Assembly: GCF_000801105.2 (NCBI RefSeq)
Contig: NC_079519.1
Span: forward strand, 8,988,668 to 9,052,667
Source: Raphanus sativus
Lineage: Eukaryota; Streptophyta; Magnoliopsida; Brassicales; Brassicaceae
Reading direction: 5' to 3'
DNA length: 64,000 nt
In this document: positions 31,622 to 43,438 of the stretch, one piece after another
Layout of the letters: each line of letters begins with the position of its first letter
How positions within the stretch are numbered: position 1 is the first letter of the stretch
The notes under the pieces: model-generated
Databases searched by the model: none
The model's input: only the letters and a program-made list of their open reading frames with translations
Told to the model about the DNA's origin: nothing
Made by a program: the position numbers and the translations under genes

Positions 31622-33760
31622 ATGGGTATCGTTGCTTCCAAGGCAGATCACAAGACTCCTTTGCTGAATCTGTGTAAAGAGAGGAAGGAACTGATCAGAG
31701 CAGCTAGAGATGCTCGTTACCACTTAGCCAAATCTCATCTTCTCTACTTTCAATCTCTTTTGGATTTCACTAACACTCTCAATCAGTTTGTGCACAAGGA
31801 CTTGGTCGTGATTCCCTTTTCGTCCGATGACGATTCGAGTAGCGAGCTGGTTTGTTCCCGATCATCAAGTTCAGATTCGGAGTCTGATTCAGACTCTAAC
31901 TCTCATTGTTTAGAATGTGATGAATCTCGAGCAGTCCCGAGCAGCAAGGATGACGATCAAAACCCGCAAAAACCCTCGTCTGGAGAGGAAGCTTGCGGCT
32001 CAAGTAAAGATGTTCATGAGGGTATGGAGGAGAAGCCAAGTGAATGTTTAGGGTTTGTGGAGAAAGCGTTGGTGACTGCTCCGGTTGAAGTTGAGAAGAG
32101 AGTTTTGGAGACTAATCCTTCTACTAACCAGCAGAACAGTTTCCACGGTCCTGATATATTCGGTTTGTACAGTTTCTTGGACAACACGGAGCTGGTTTAT
32201 ACTGAACCGGATCAGAGTGATGTATGGAGAGAGATAAGGGAGAGAGAAGGGATCCCTGAATTGGAACCGGATAGTGATCACAGCAGTCTTGTAAGGAAGA
32301 ATAAAAGAAAGAAAGAAAGCTCTTCAACGGCTAAAGACGTTGATAAGAGGGACTTGGGTGTTAGTGATGAAGAAAGATGTTCAACTACTAACGTTGTAGG
32401 TGAAGTTGAAGCAAACACTAGTAATGTTCAAGCTGAAGGTGATCAGGCTGATGAAACGACTAAGGTGACAATATCAGATGATGAGGAGCTTCATGATGAA
32501 GCGTATGAGTCTTGTTCTTCTTCTTGTTGTTCAGGGTCGGGTCATACTGATCTTAGGAACGTAGTTGAAAAGATCAATAGTATAAGCAAGAAAGCTGCGA
32601 GTAATAATAGTGAAGTCTCTGATCTGCTTGAAGTGAGTAAAGTCATCATTCATCATCAACCATTAGGATCACAATTCAAGGAGCTCGCTTCAAGAGTACT
32701 ACTCGGTAGTTCCAAGAACTCGACACGTGCTTTGCTGTTAAGACGTGGCTTACCCCAAGATAACCTCGCCGTTTCGCTCTCCATGACACTAGAGAAGCTC
32801 TACGCGTGGGAAAAGAAACTTCACGCAGAAGTTACCGCCGAAGAAAAGCTTAGGGTTTTGTACGAGAAGGGGTACAGTTTTCTAAAGAGCCTTGATCAGA
32901 ACGGAGCCGAACCTAACGAGATCTACGTGGCGGAAGCTGAGGTTGAGCTTCGTTTATCCAAGGTTAATGTTTCGGTCCGAGCCGTTGAGTCGGTTTCGAT
33001 GAGGGTTCATAAGATAAGAGACGAAGAGCTTTCGTTTCAGGTGAATAAGATGATCAATGTGTTCAAAGCGATGTGGAGATTCTTGGCGAAATGTCACCAT
33101 AAGCAGTTTCGGTTGATCACAATAAGCAATTCTTGTGTCCACGTGGTTGAGAGAGGATCAAGGAGAGTGACGCAGAAGGTGGAAGAACGGATCAGAAGAT
33201 TCAGAGAGTCTTTGAGAGGCTACATTGATGCACATAGAGGTTTCGTTAGGGTTTTAAACGAGTGGCTAAACCGAAACATCATGGAGGAGGAGGAAGACCA
33301 AACCGAGACAGATGCTCCTGAGATATTTAGGGTGTGTAGCGAGTGGCTAAGGGAGATTGAGAATGTGGATGAAGTCAAAGTGTTGAGTGCTGTTGAAGAA
33401 ATGGAGCTGAGGTTTCGAAGTTTAGGGTTTAAGCAAGTAGAGGAAGAGAAACAGAGGCTGAGAACAGAGAGGTTGTGTAAAGAGCTGGAGTCGAAGACTA
33501 AGGAAGTGGAGGAGGTTTGGGGAACGCAGGCTGAGATGGTGATGGGACCGGAACTGATGTCTTTGAGAGAGAGTGCGACTCACGAAAGAGAAAAGCATGA
33601 GGGTGTGATCAGAGAGATAAACGACGCCGTGTCGATGTCTTTGCAAGAATGTTTGGTTCATGTCTTTGAGGCATTGGAGGATTTTTGTTTTTGTAATTTT
33701 AAGGCATATCAGAACATTAGAATCGTTTCTACAGAAACATCAACGCTGTTATTGTGTTAA
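31622..33760 (+). CDS. DUF630/DUF632 family protein (bZIP-like, N-myristoylated)
   Basis: A 712-residue single-exon gene starting MGIVASK at 31622. The frame is open three bases further upstream, but the codon there is TTG. Glycine 2 with Ser at position 6 is a good N-myristoylation site and is the family signature (usually MGCxxSK). Residues 1-60 are DUF630 (LCKERKELIRAARDARYHLA, SHLLYFQSL). Residues 65-310 are acidic, Ser-rich and probably disordered (SSSSDSESDSDSNSHC). Residues ~320-690 are DUF632 (SDLLEVSKVIIHHQPLGSQF, SMTLEKLYAWEKKLHAEV, MWRFLAKCHHKQFRLI), mostly helical and coiled-coil. NRG2, a nitrate-signalling regulator, belongs to this family, but the role here is unknown. Location fits Arabidopsis At5g54480 (recalled). 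Poly(A)-like AATAAAG follows the stop. Confidence 0.9.
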   Translation: MGIVASKADHKTPLLNLCKERKELIRAARDARYHLAKSHLLYFQSLLDFTNTLNQFVHKDLVVIPFSSDDDSSSELVCSRSSSSDSESDSDSNSHCLECDESRAVPSSKDDDQNPQKPSSGEEACGSSKDVHEGMEEKPSECLGFVEKALVTAPVEVEKRVLETNPSTNQQNSFHGPDIFGLYSFLDNTELVYTEPDQSDVWREIREREGIPELEPDSDHSSLVRKNKRKKESSSTAKDVDKRDLGVSDEERCSTTNVVGEVEANTSNVQAEGDQADETTKVTISDDEELHDEAYESCSSSCCSGSGHTDLRNVVEKINSISKKAASNNSEVSDLLEVSKVIIHHQPLGSQFKELASRVLLGSSKNSTRALLLRRGLPQDNLAVSLSMTLEKLYAWEKKLHAEVTAEEKLRVLYEKGYSFLKSLDQNGAEPNEIYVAEAEVELRLSKVNVSVRAVESVSMRVHKIRDEELSFQVNKMINVFKAMWRFLAKCHHKQFRLITISNSCVHVVERGSRRVTQKVEERIRRFRESLRGYIDAHRGFVRVLNEWLNRNIMEEEEDQTETDAPEIFRVCSEWLREIENVDEVKVLSAVEEMELRFRSLGFKQVEEEKQRLRTERLCKELESKTKEVEEVWGTQAEMVMGPELMSLRESATHEREKHEGVIREINDAVSMSLQECLVHVFEALEDFCFCNFKAYQNIRIVSTETSTLLLC

Positions 33761-33837
33761 TCATAGCAACAAATATGTAAATAAAGAAAATAAAGAATTT
33801 CAATTTTCATGTGATGATGCTTGCGACAGACTTAGTT

Positions 33838-34392
33838 TATTAAAAAAAATTGATTCTATATAACAGTGTCAAACAGTAAATGGACGTCAGGAGATTGTTC
33901 CTCCGACAGTTTTCCAACACTCAAAAATAAAGGTGATTTTTGTCAAATTTCTAGTACGTATAATTGTATTACAACATGATCATATAATTAAGAGCGTTTG
34001 CGTCTCCTATCCAGTTATTGATCCTTAGTCTTTGGTGTAGTATGAATGGATAAGATAGTTTGAGACTAGCATATGACAAGTCAGTCCTATTTTGAATGTT
34101 TAAATTATCTCTAACTCACGTCTATTTTTATCTCTATATCTTTTTTAAATAGAAAACTTTATTATAGATATAAATTTACATCAATGTATGCATATATAAT
34201 AAAATTATTCTATTTATAAAAAAAATATAGAAAATTATATTTTTGACAATTAAAAATATAAAAATTGTTATTTTCATCTTCTAAATATAGAAACAAAAAA
34301 ATATGATTTCTCTATATTTTTCTCTAAAATAAAATAACTCTATTATAAAGACATTGGAACAAATTAACTTCTATAATAAAAAAAAATATTTC
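33838..34392. repeat. Duplicated 3'-flank segment, copy A (Helitron empty site)
   Basis: From 'attgattctatataacagtg' onward it matches 34834-36020, interrupted there by a Helitron. Position 33960/33961 (ACGTA|TAATTG) is the uninterrupted insertion site. From 33992 it contains a MITE copy that stops at 34392, about 40 bp short of its expected end. Confidence 0.9.
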
Positions 34393-34833
34393 ACAAGTTA
34401 TATTGAATTTATATTTATTTTATTTAAATTTTTTTAATGATTTTATGATTTTTTGGGATTTTTATGATTTTTTCAAGTTTTTATTATTATTATTTTTTAT
34501 TTATTTTATTAATAAAATAAAATAATTATTGTTGTGATTTTTCGTAATTTTTATGATTTTTTGAAATTTATTTTGAATTTTTAATAATTTTTTCTATTTT
34601 TCTGTATTTTTCTATTTATTTATTATTAAAATATTTTTTTTTAAAAAAAACCGACACGTCATCAGTTTTGAACAGTACCAGTTACGATTTTGACTTGATA
34701 TACAAGTAAGCCAAATTGGAGGTTTAATATGCTAAATTTGCCAACTTGAATGTTTAAAGTACTTGTGAAATACTCTGAAGGTTTAAAGTGTAAGTGGCTG
34801 CCACCTTAAAGGTTTTTTATGCGATTTTCCCTT
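34393..34833. mobile_element. Partial Mutator-like or unknown element
   Basis: A 440-bp segment between the duplicated copies. Its left part is low-complexity T-rich 'tttttatgatttttt'. Its right part, from 'ccgacacgtcatcag', ends 'ggttttttatgcgattttccc', which on the other strand resembles a GGGAAAATCG terminus. Only one end is visible, so the class is uncertain. Confidence 0.35.
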
Positions 34834-36022
34834 AAAAAAATTGATTCTATATAACAGTGTCAAACAGTAAATGGACGTCAGGAGATTGTTCCTCCGACAG
34901 TTTTCCAACACTCAAAAATAAAGGTGATTTTTGTCAAATTTCTAGTACGTATCTATCTTATTAAAACAAAAACATTCTGATGGACCTAACATTTATTTTG
35001 TAAGTTTTTAAATTAAATACACTTTTATACTTTATAGTTAAACATACATTAAATCACTAATGTTTCTTTCTTTATACTACTATCCATGTTTCCAAACAAT
35101 ATACTTATTTCTTTATACTACTATCAATGTTTCCAAACAATATATTTTTATACTATTATCAATGTTTCCAAACAATACAATAAGTAATCTTAGTTATTTT
35201 ATATCTATCATTTTCTCTTTAAAATTTTGTAGAAACGTCATAATTTCATAAATTGCCAAATAATGAACTTTAAAATTTGGATTATAAGATTACAAATTAT
35301 GAAACTATTACAATTTAAATCCAATTAGATTACATATCGGTCATCCATCAGTTCAATCGGTTAGTCTCGGGTTTTAGTGATTTTTTAATATGAATATTTT
35401 GAAAACATAAATTGAATTGTCAGATCTCCGGATTAACCGGTATTGTCACAATCGGATTGAATTTAAAAACAAAATATTTGAAGTAAAAATATTTTAAATA
35501 CACACTCTTTGAAATTACCAAAATATTTGTTAAGTTATTAGTGAAATTTTTCATCGTAAGATATTCCGCGCTTCGAAAGCGCGGATCAAAATCTAGTAAT
35601 TGTATTACAACATGATCATATAATTAAGAGCATTTGCATCTCCTATCCAGTTATTGATCCTTAGTCTTTGGTGTAGTATGAATGGATAAGATAGTTTGAG
35701 ACTAGCATATGACAAGTCAGTCCTATTTTGAATGTTTAAATTATCTCTAACTCACGTCTATTTTTATCTCTATATTTTTTTTAAATAGAAAACTTTATTA
35801 TAGATATAAATTTACATCAATGTATGCATATATAATAAAATTATTCTATTTATAAAAAAATATAGAAAATTATATTTTTGACAATTAAAAATATAAAAAT
35901 TGTTATTTTCATCTTCTAAATATAGAAACAAAAAAATATGATTTCTCTATATTTTTCTCTAAAATAAAATAACTCTATTATAAAGACATTGGAACAAATT
36001 AACTTCTATAATAAAAAAAAAT
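34834..36022. repeat. Duplicated 3'-flank segment, copy B (Helitron-occupied)
   Basis: Second copy of 33841-34392, interrupted by the 645-bp Helitron at 34952-35596 and carrying the complete Tourist-like MITE at 35628-36056. Copy B differs from copy A by only a few substitutions outside the insertion. Confidence 0.9.
34952..35596 (+). mobile_element. Non-autonomous Helitron, 645 bp, exact ends
   Basis: Starts TCTATCTTATTAAAAC and ends with a perfect hairpin CCGCGCTT-CGA-AAGCGCGG (35566-35584), then ATCAAAATCTAG. The bordering bases are A (34951) and T (35597). Copy A of the host segment reads straight through as ACGTATAATTG (33956-33966), which proves the boundaries and the A/T insertion. 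The interior has three 'atgtttccaaacaata' repeats (35060-35180) and no coding. Confidence 0.95.
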
Positions 36023-36056
36023 ATTTTAGAGAAAATATAGAAATATGTATATGCTC
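35628..36056. mobile_element. Tourist-like MITE, 429 bp
   Basis: Starts GAGCATTTGCATCTCC and ends ATATGCTC, with TAA at both flanks (35625-35627 and 36057-36059). The first terminus recurs at 33992 in the truncated copy of segment A. The interior is AT-rich with no coding. Confidence 0.7.
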
Positions 36057-36059
36057 TAA

Positions 36060-37700
36060 GAGTTGAGATTTGGGACTAGAGAATATATAAATTACTTTAT
36101 TTTAAAAATATGTGTTAGGTCATGAAAGTTTTGAACATAAATATATTGATCGATTTAGATCTTGATCTTGTTGGTAGAATTAAATAATCATGATTGACCG
36201 AGTCAGTATCAAGATTCAGTGTTCTTTCTGCGAAACCGGTTCATTCATGCATTCTATATTTTTATAACGAAGACTTCAACCATTATTGGGCTGAAATGTG
36301 AGTAAATTATTGAAGGCAATAACAAAATTAAACGGCATGCAATAGAACGGGCAGACCAAGTGGAATATTCTGCACACCATACTTAACTTCCAATCAAGAT
36401 GTTAAACATAGTAATGTCTTCAAATAAGCGACAAAAATGTGGATTAGTAATTTATAATCGCACCCAAAATAAATAAATAAATAAATATCCACTAGAAGTC
36501 ACTAGGAACCTGTGAAGATGTTATTTTCTAGACTTTTCTCACCTACCTACATCAACGAAAACAGCTCATACAATTAGGACTTAGCACAGATCAAAAATCT
36601 GGATTTTTAAGATATTTATGATTTGCATGTTACAGATATCTAATTTTTTAATTTACTTTACTTCGAAAATACGGATATCTAGAAAAATAGATATCTAAAA
36701 AATAAATAGACATTTGTAGATATTTACGAATATTTACAGAGATCTTATCTACTTTAATTAATTTAATTATTTTTTAAAAAATTCGATATAAATTTGTTTC
36801 GTAAAATAATTGTTTCCATGATATAGAAAATAAAAATAAATAGCGACTCTACATATTTTGTAATTTTTTAAACTTACTTAACAATTATAGTAACAACAAT
36901 TTTTAAAAAAAAATTATAATTGTCATATTTTTTCTTTTCTTTTTATATAATATTTTTATATAAGTAATAAATTGAATAGAATTTGTCAAATCATATGTTA
37001 GAATAATAATTATATAATTTTATATATTTGAAAATCTTAAATATAATTAAGATATATATATATATTTATATATTACCGGATCATAGCAGATCTGCTTCCC
37101 AAAATTTTAATATTTGTGATTTACTTCGATTTAACAGATATTAATTTTTATTATTTGTTTTATTTCGAAAGTTTACGAATATCTAGAATTTTTAGATCGA
37201 ATCGAAACGAATAATGAATCAAATCAAAATTAACAGATAAAAATCATCTTTTTGAAATTTTTTGAAACCAACATAAATTCACAACTTCCCAAAGCTATAA
37301 TATGAGCGTTCAATCAGTTTAGATTTTTCAATCTTTGAATTGGCAAAATTTAGTTGAAAGGAACCCAACATAACTTTGGTTCAATTCAGGAATTGATTTG
37401 TTGGATTAGCTTGTGAGAAGTTTAATTTTCATGTTTGATATTTTTGCTAAAATCAGTCAAGTTATACGAAATACCGGCCTAATTAAACTTGCACAATCCT
37501 AAAGTAAAGATAACAAACATAACTCTGCCGCATAACAAAACCAAATCTTGCATATTTTCAGTGTGACGCAAACTAGAAGAAACTCAAAAAATGAAAGATA
37601 GATTTTAAGAACTTCCTTTATAGTCAATGGAATCTAAATGTCAATTGCCCGAGAAACTTCAGATTCAAACCTACTTTTACTTTTGATTTTCCATAAAAAG
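36060..37700. other. Intergenic DNA upstream of PBP1 gene
   Basis: No gene. Around 36590-37260 the phrase 'gatatttacgaatatt' and related 'cggatatctag' motifs recur in direct and inverted form, suggesting an old MITE of the kind seen at 48960-49552. I could not define its ends. Confidence 0.45.
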
Positions 37701-37922
37701 AAACAGCTGAGTTTACCTTCCTTTCTCCCATTCCGCGTTTTCACACCATGATCCCCCGTGTGAACAGTCACATTTTCCATCAAAAGACAAGAATACCCTT
37801 ACGTGACCTTCCAAGAAGAAACCAAAACAAAAACAAAGCTTTCCTTCGTCCAGTCCACTACCTAAAAGCTTAGTTGGCTTCCATGGATGTTCCTTCTCCG
37901 AAACCCCAAAACTCTCTCTTCC

Positions 37923-38014
37923 TTTATATAATACAAAACCCACTCTCATTTCTACATCATCAACCTCACAACTCAAAACCCATCTCTCAATTTCTCTTCA
38001 CTCTATAATCTCAA
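37923..38014 (+). promoter_or_regulatory. TATA box and 5' UTR of the PBP1-type gene
   Basis: TTTATATAA at 37923-37931 lies 84 bases before the ATG, followed by a CT- and CA-rich leader with no upstream ATG. Confidence 0.6.
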
Positions 38015-38398
38015 ATGGCAACTCCTAGACCGACCCACCAAAACCCACAACCCAATTTCCACGACTTCTTCCCCGCCATGGCGGGAAAACTCGGAGGAGA
38101 AGGTCTGATCGACGAGCTCTGCAAAGGCTTCGAGCTCCTCATGGACGGAGACAAAGGAGTCATCACTTTCGAGAGCCTGCGGCGAAACGCGTCGGCGGTT
38201 CTTGGCCTCGGAGATCTGACGGACGACGACGTGAGGTGTATGATCGAGGAAGGGGATTTCGATCGAGACGGTGCGTTGAATCAGATGGAGTTTTGTGTGC
38301 TCATGTTTAGGCTTAGCCCTGACTTGATGGATGCCTCACGGTGTGTTGTCACGGAGGCCATCGAGGAGGAGTTTGGTGACCGAACGCATAGGCATTGA
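38015..38398 (+). CDS. PBP1: EF-hand calcium-binding protein PBP1 (PINOID-binding)
   Basis: A 127-residue intronless gene. After a short N-terminus (MATPRPTHQNPQPNFHDFFP) comes MAGKLGGEGLIDELCKGFEL, a degenerate first EF region, and then one canonical EF loop at residues ~80-91: DFDRDGALNQMEF, with D, D, D and E ligands. The C-terminus (SPDLMDASRCVVTEAIEEEF) is a conserved tail. This length and sequence match PBP1 of Arabidopsis (At5g54490), a small relative of KIC and CCD1. In Arabidopsis PBP1 binds the protein kinase PINOID in a calcium-dependent way and is rapidly auxin-induced, linking calcium to auxin transport. It is intracellular, with no signal peptide. The gene lies between the DUF632 gene and FQR1 in the order recalled from Arabidopsis. 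Confidence 0.92.
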   Translation: MATPRPTHQNPQPNFHDFFPAMAGKLGGEGLIDELCKGFELLMDGDKGVITFESLRRNASAVLGLGDLTDDDVRCMIEEGDFDRDGALNQMEFCVLMFRLSPDLMDASRCVVTEAIEEEFGDRTHRH

Positions 38399-38850
38399 TA
38401 CATAACCTTCTTTCTCCATCAGAGACTTTGACTTAATTCCCTTTTTTTTATGTTTTTCTTGTCTTTTCGATTATTGTTGCAAATTCATTGAGAACAGTCA
38501 AAAATATAGTATATATATAAGATGCAAATTCATTTCTTCAGTATTTTTCTATATGATTTCCCCCCTCGGATGATTGTAGTTTAACCTTCCACTTGTGATC
38601 GTTGATAGAAATATATGGATATAAGTTAACAAACAAAAATAATTAGCAAGTTTTATGCGATTTTGTTTCAACAAAAGAAAAACACTAGTAGTACTTTTGG
38701 CTAAGCAGGTCTTGTCATTATATCATGTTTTTTCTATGAGGTTCGAAATATGTTCAGTTTATCACAGTACTTCACATGTATATGAGATTCATAATATGTT
38801 CGAGATAATGACTTTTGGTACATCTTGAACATAATTTTATAACTGGATTG
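38399..38850. other. 3' flank of PBP1 gene
   Basis: 3' UTR and intergenic sequence. No further gene or terminal repeat seen. Confidence 0.5.
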
Positions 38851-38860
38851 ATAATACTTT

Positions 38861-39562
38861 GACTTATTCTTGGTTCACCCTTAGAGTGAACTTAGAGGCT
38901 CACCCAACCAATAGGAATCATTCATTTCACAATTAATATCTTTTAAATAAGGAAACAAAATATTATCAAGACATATTATGTTTTTAAAATAAAAATGTTA
39001 AAAATAAATAAAAATAGTAATATATGCAAAAAAATAAAAATATTTTAAATCCGTCATCAAAACACTAAACCTAAACTCTAAAATTTAAATTAAAAACATT
39101 AAATACTAAATCTTAAAAATACCAAATCTTTAATCCTAAAAAGAGTTTAGGGTTTACCCAAAAGTTTAGAGTTTAGAGTTTAGGATTTATAGTTTAATAT
39201 TTCGATGATGGCGTTAAAATATCTAAATTTCTTTTGCATATACTAGAATTTAGGGTTTAGAGTTTAAGATTATCCAAGGGTTTAGCATATACCCAAGCGT
39301 TTAGGGTATACTCAAGGGTTTAGGGTTTATGATTTAGGGTTTAGGGTTTATTTTATTGTTTGAAAATGTTAAAATATATTTTTAATTCATTTTTTGTAAC
39401 TACTATTATTTTTATTTGTTTTTATTTTATTTATTTTAAAATATAATATAACTTGACAATATTTTGTTTCCTTATTTAAAAGATATTAATTATGAAATAA
39501 GTGATTCTTATTGGTTGGGTGAACCTCTAGATTCACTTTAGGGGTGAACCCAAGAATAACTC
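38861..39562. mobile_element. Mutator-like foldback MITE, 702 bp, 9-bp TSD
   Basis: Terminal inverted repeats start GACTTATTCTTGG-TTCACCC (left) and GAGTTATTCTTGGGTTCACC (right, opposite strand) and stay similar for roughly 200 bases. A perfect 9-bp target duplication, TAATACTTT, lies at 38852-38860 and 39563-39571. The centre (39060-39350) holds many degenerate copies of the plant telomere unit TTTAGGG in both orientations. No transposase. Confidence 0.92.
39060..39355. repeat. Telomere-like TTTAGGG repeats inside the MITE
   Basis: 'Ccctaaa'-like units (aaacctaaactctaaa) on the left give way to 'tttagggttt', 'gtttagagttta' and 'gggtttagggttta' on the right. The copies are degenerate and spread out, so this is an element-borne array and not a former chromosome end. 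Confidence 0.75.
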
Positions 39563-39571
39563 TAATACTTT

Positions 39572-41135
39572 TATCACAAAACATAGCTATACTTCTATTC
39601 CGATACCAAATTTATTTCTGTTATAACCTTATCACTCTAATCTTGGTTGTTAGTTGATACATATTTATACAAGATTTTCTATCTCACTCATCAACCACCA
39701 TGAATCACTAACTGTTGCATAGAATCTAATTACCATCCCACATGGATGAATTAGTTCAACTATGATTCGCCCTTTTCCTGAAGGTCATGTATCCCTACAA
39801 TACATCACAATATATGGTCTCTAAGGGCGTGCCATACTTGGCCTCATATGCACCTCAAGAGACACCAACATAAACCACAAAATAATCTTATGTACATGTT
39901 ATCTTATACTTGATCTTACTAGATCTTGTGCTTCATGTATCATGTCTGGCCATGCTCCTCCATTGCACGCCTCTATCAAACCTTATCATATACTTTCAGT
40001 AATGATAAGATCCAATCATATCGTGCCCAACATCCCTTCCATAAAACTTCCATAGAACCAGTTTCTGCACTGCATCCACCTTCAAGGCTGTTCATGCCTT
40101 TGAGAGTGGAGTCCGGCCTTCTCCATTCTATTCCAACCATTTGCTTGTGTTACCATGATGTAGAAGAAGCCTAGGGTGTGTTCATCCATGATCGAACACC
40201 ATCCAAGGGTCGTGCATCACTTCCCACTTCAATGCCCATGAGACAGTCTTTCTACACACATCTGCCTTCAAGGCTATCTCAACCATTGAAAGTGCACTCC
40301 GGCCCTCCATCTTCTCTCATGGCTATTTGAGTGTGTATTAAGGATGTAGAGGAAGCATAGGGCGTGGCAAACCATAATCAAAACACACCAGAGGGTCGTT
40401 CTCAACTCTCTTCTTGATTGCCATTAAAACTGCCTCTTTGCTGCCTTCATCCCACTCTTGGGGTTGGATATTGCCATCCGACTTTCTCTCTGTTTTCTCT
40501 AGTTTTTCTTTGTGTTTCAGGAAGAAGAAAGGATCCCTGACGTTCCTGCAAAGGCACGGACTTGCCCTCCTTTTATAGAATAAGGGGTGGTTACTTCTTA
40601 ACCATTGCATCCCTTCGGTATCATTTTCTGGCCATTTGATTTCATCAATGGCTCAGATCACACTCATTCCCCTATGGCAGTTGGCTGACGTCATGGGCTT
40701 GTCAACCAGCTCCTGGACATGTCCAAAGCCAGCCCAAACCGAATGCCAAGCTCCTGGCCCCATCCCAAGAGCCCACCAGCCAACCAGCACACATGGCTCA
40801 TCCACATGGCCCGGTCCTGGCCCGGTCCTGGCCAACTGCCCAAGAACTCAGCTGATCTCCAGCTGACCCAGCTGAGTGATCTAGTTCATCCAGCTCAGGG
40901 AGCTGACACACTCTTCAGTGAGCTACACTGAGCTGCACTACATTTCTCCTAGCTGGTCGAGCTTGCTCACTGCATCGCCCAACTGCCATACACTTTGTAC
41001 AGTTCTTTTATTCTTGTATCCTTCTTGGTTTAGCTATGTCTCAGCTTCCTGATACCAACTTGTAAGACCCGAACCCAACCGATTAGGCCGCTGTCGACGC
41101 CTCACGTCGCTCGATCCACACACTGACCGAACCAC
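39572..41135. mobile_element. Degenerate LTR-type or unknown repeat debris
   Basis: GC-richer than the neighbourhood. Two related ~186-bp units begin 'ttcaaggct' at 40081 and 40267, both containing '(a)ctccggcc' and 'ggatgtagaggaagc'-like phrases. The stretch 40840-40960 is packed with AGCTGA/CAGCTG words. It ends 'gataccaacttgtaagaccc' near 41054-41073. These word repeats remind me of LTR sequences of Brassica retrotransposons, but I cannot pair LTRs or see gag/pol. Several 60-90-codon ORFs on both strands have no features. Confidence 0.35.
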
Positions 41136-43438
41136 TCAATTTTTGCAAACATTCAACTAAAATGTTATTACATATATCATCATATAAATTCCCATGGTAT
41201 GCGAATTTTCTTATTCTACTTATTGACATTTTGGGGTTCAGTTTAGCATCTTAAAGTATATCAGCGACTAAATTGGCTTTCGTTATATATTACAGATCTA
41301 ACACCCGCAAAAAGTAGGTCTTGTGGGATCCGACTAGAAATCGAAGTAAGCAACTAATTTCGAATTCACTTACATGTTTTTGGTATAGCGGGAGAAATGC
41401 AGTTCACCATAGGTGTAGTTCTCTTGTTCTTAAATTGTCATTCACATTTTTTTTGTTTTTAAAAAGTAGTTACCGGAAGATCTGTCTGCAATTCAATATT
41501 TTTTGTTTTTTTGTGAAAAAAACGGGAAGTCTACATGCATATTTCACCCGCTAACATTTGGTGATATTGATCTGTTTTTTTTTTACCAATAAATGATTTT
41601 GTTACAAAGTACAAACATTTAATTTTAAATATATAATTATATGCTTTTAAAAATAACTTTCAATTTATTTTATTTACAACTTTAACAATACAAAACTATA
41701 ATTGTCTACTTATTTTTATTTTTATTTTTGTCAAATGATTTTTACATCTATTTAAATTATTGTAGTTATATATATATATGTATGTGTTTTAACAATAATA
41801 GGAATTATGCAAATATATAGTAATATATTTTAAATATATATTATGTAAATATTAATGGAAGATATGTGTATTTCGTTAAATTATAATGTTATAATATTTT
41901 AATTTAAAATGGTAAAAACATGGTTTTAGAAAATTAACATATAAATACAATATTTTCATTCTATTTTACTTACAACTATACATTTCTCTTTATATAATTT
42001 TCATTTATTTAAATTATTATATTTATATAATGTATGCTTGATTATAATATGCATTATGTAAAATATAATAATATAATTTAAATATGAATACTAGTGAAAG
42101 ATATATATATTTTATTAAATTTTACTGTTTTATATTTGATTTTAAAATTGCGGTAACATGGTTTTAGTGGAAGATTTATTATTTTATGTATTAGATTTCT
42201 ATATTTTGTGTTTTAATATATTTTTTGTAGTTTTATTATTTAAATATATAATTTATTTTATTTGGATTGTTTTATCATTCAAAACTATAATAATTGTTTG
42301 ATCTACCTTGATTTGTTCTACATTATCCGCTTGATTTTCATTTCTTCTATATGATCCGTTTGATCTGCATCTTTCATGCATGATCCGTTTAATATGCACT
42401 TGTTCTGCTTGATCTGCATATCTCGAATTTTTTTTCCATACGGAACCTAAGAGTAAACAATAAAGCCTTTAATTTGTAACAAATTCTCTTAACATATCAG
42501 TACATCACTCATCAAAGTCTACATATAATTATGAGATATGTGAGTGTAGTTTCAACTTTCAAACACCTGATCATATTTCTACTTTTCCACTAGTTAATTT
42601 TACTTTATATATAAAGCAAATATGGTTGCACCTTGGGGGGTGATCCATCATGGAGGCTAATGCGTGTAGCCATGCAGTTCCTGATCCTGCGAAGAAGACC
42701 AAATCATGCATGTACGTATCTTAAGCGACACTTTGGTCAAAAAGCTAATATAAAAAGTCGTTTACTTTGTTTCCACGGAAGTGAGCAAAATTAGGGGTGA
42801 ATTGAACATCATATATAAGTAATGGGGCGGAAAAGCGAAGCATCCTTAAAACACAAGCCAGCTTTAGCGTTTTATCATTTGTATTCCCTCATATTAACAT
42901 CATATTTTCTTTTCTTTTTGTATAAATAACTTTATTATTTGGAGTATTTTTGTTTTATGTCGCTGAACATCGCGCCCTCTTGATTACAACGAAAGGTTCC
43001 TGTAATTCTAAGGGATATCCAAAATGATTACATCCAAGTTCCTAGATATGGTCTTTAATTACATATATATATGGATCCAAGTATCCAACATATACAAGGT
43101 TTCACTATATATTCAGGTCCAGGTCAACATACATGCATGTAACTTATAACCCAGTTCTTTCTCAAAAAGAAAAAATTATAACCCAGTTTTGCAGACGGAT
43201 TGCGATCTGTATATGTAAATTTCTAGGGCTCCCATGTTTGGGAAAAATATACTATATTAAAGTGGTTTAGTGATAAGTTTCAAAGTTTCAGTGTTAGTAA
43301 CCCCAATTTTAGAAAATAATTATGTTTTCTCTAGAATATCGTTTCGTTTTTAGAAAGTTTACATTGTTTCAAATTCTATTAATCAAATATGTAAAAATGC
43401 TCCAAATTTTAAACTAGTTATAAGTTTCTGTATATCTA
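41136..43438. other. AT-rich intergenic DNA
   Basis: No gene is supported. At 42300-42425, 'tgatccgtttgatctgcat'-type words repeat several times. A short ATG frame at 42651 (MEANACSHAVPDPAKKTKSC) followed by a GTACGT donor-like site looks like a lone exon but has no partner that I can find. Confidence 0.45.

Noticed and set aside
37713..37976. 87-codon minus-strand ORF in the PBP1 promoter
   Set aside because: It overlaps the TATA box and leader of the PBP1-type gene and has no features of its own.
39060..39355. Former telomere or chromosome fusion point
   Set aside because: The TTTAGGG-like units are degenerate and lie inside a MITE with a clean 9-bp target duplication.
42651..42725. Exon-like ATG frame followed by a splice-donor-like GTACGT
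   Set aside because: No downstream partner exon or homology that I can recognise; kept only as a remark in the intergenic entry.
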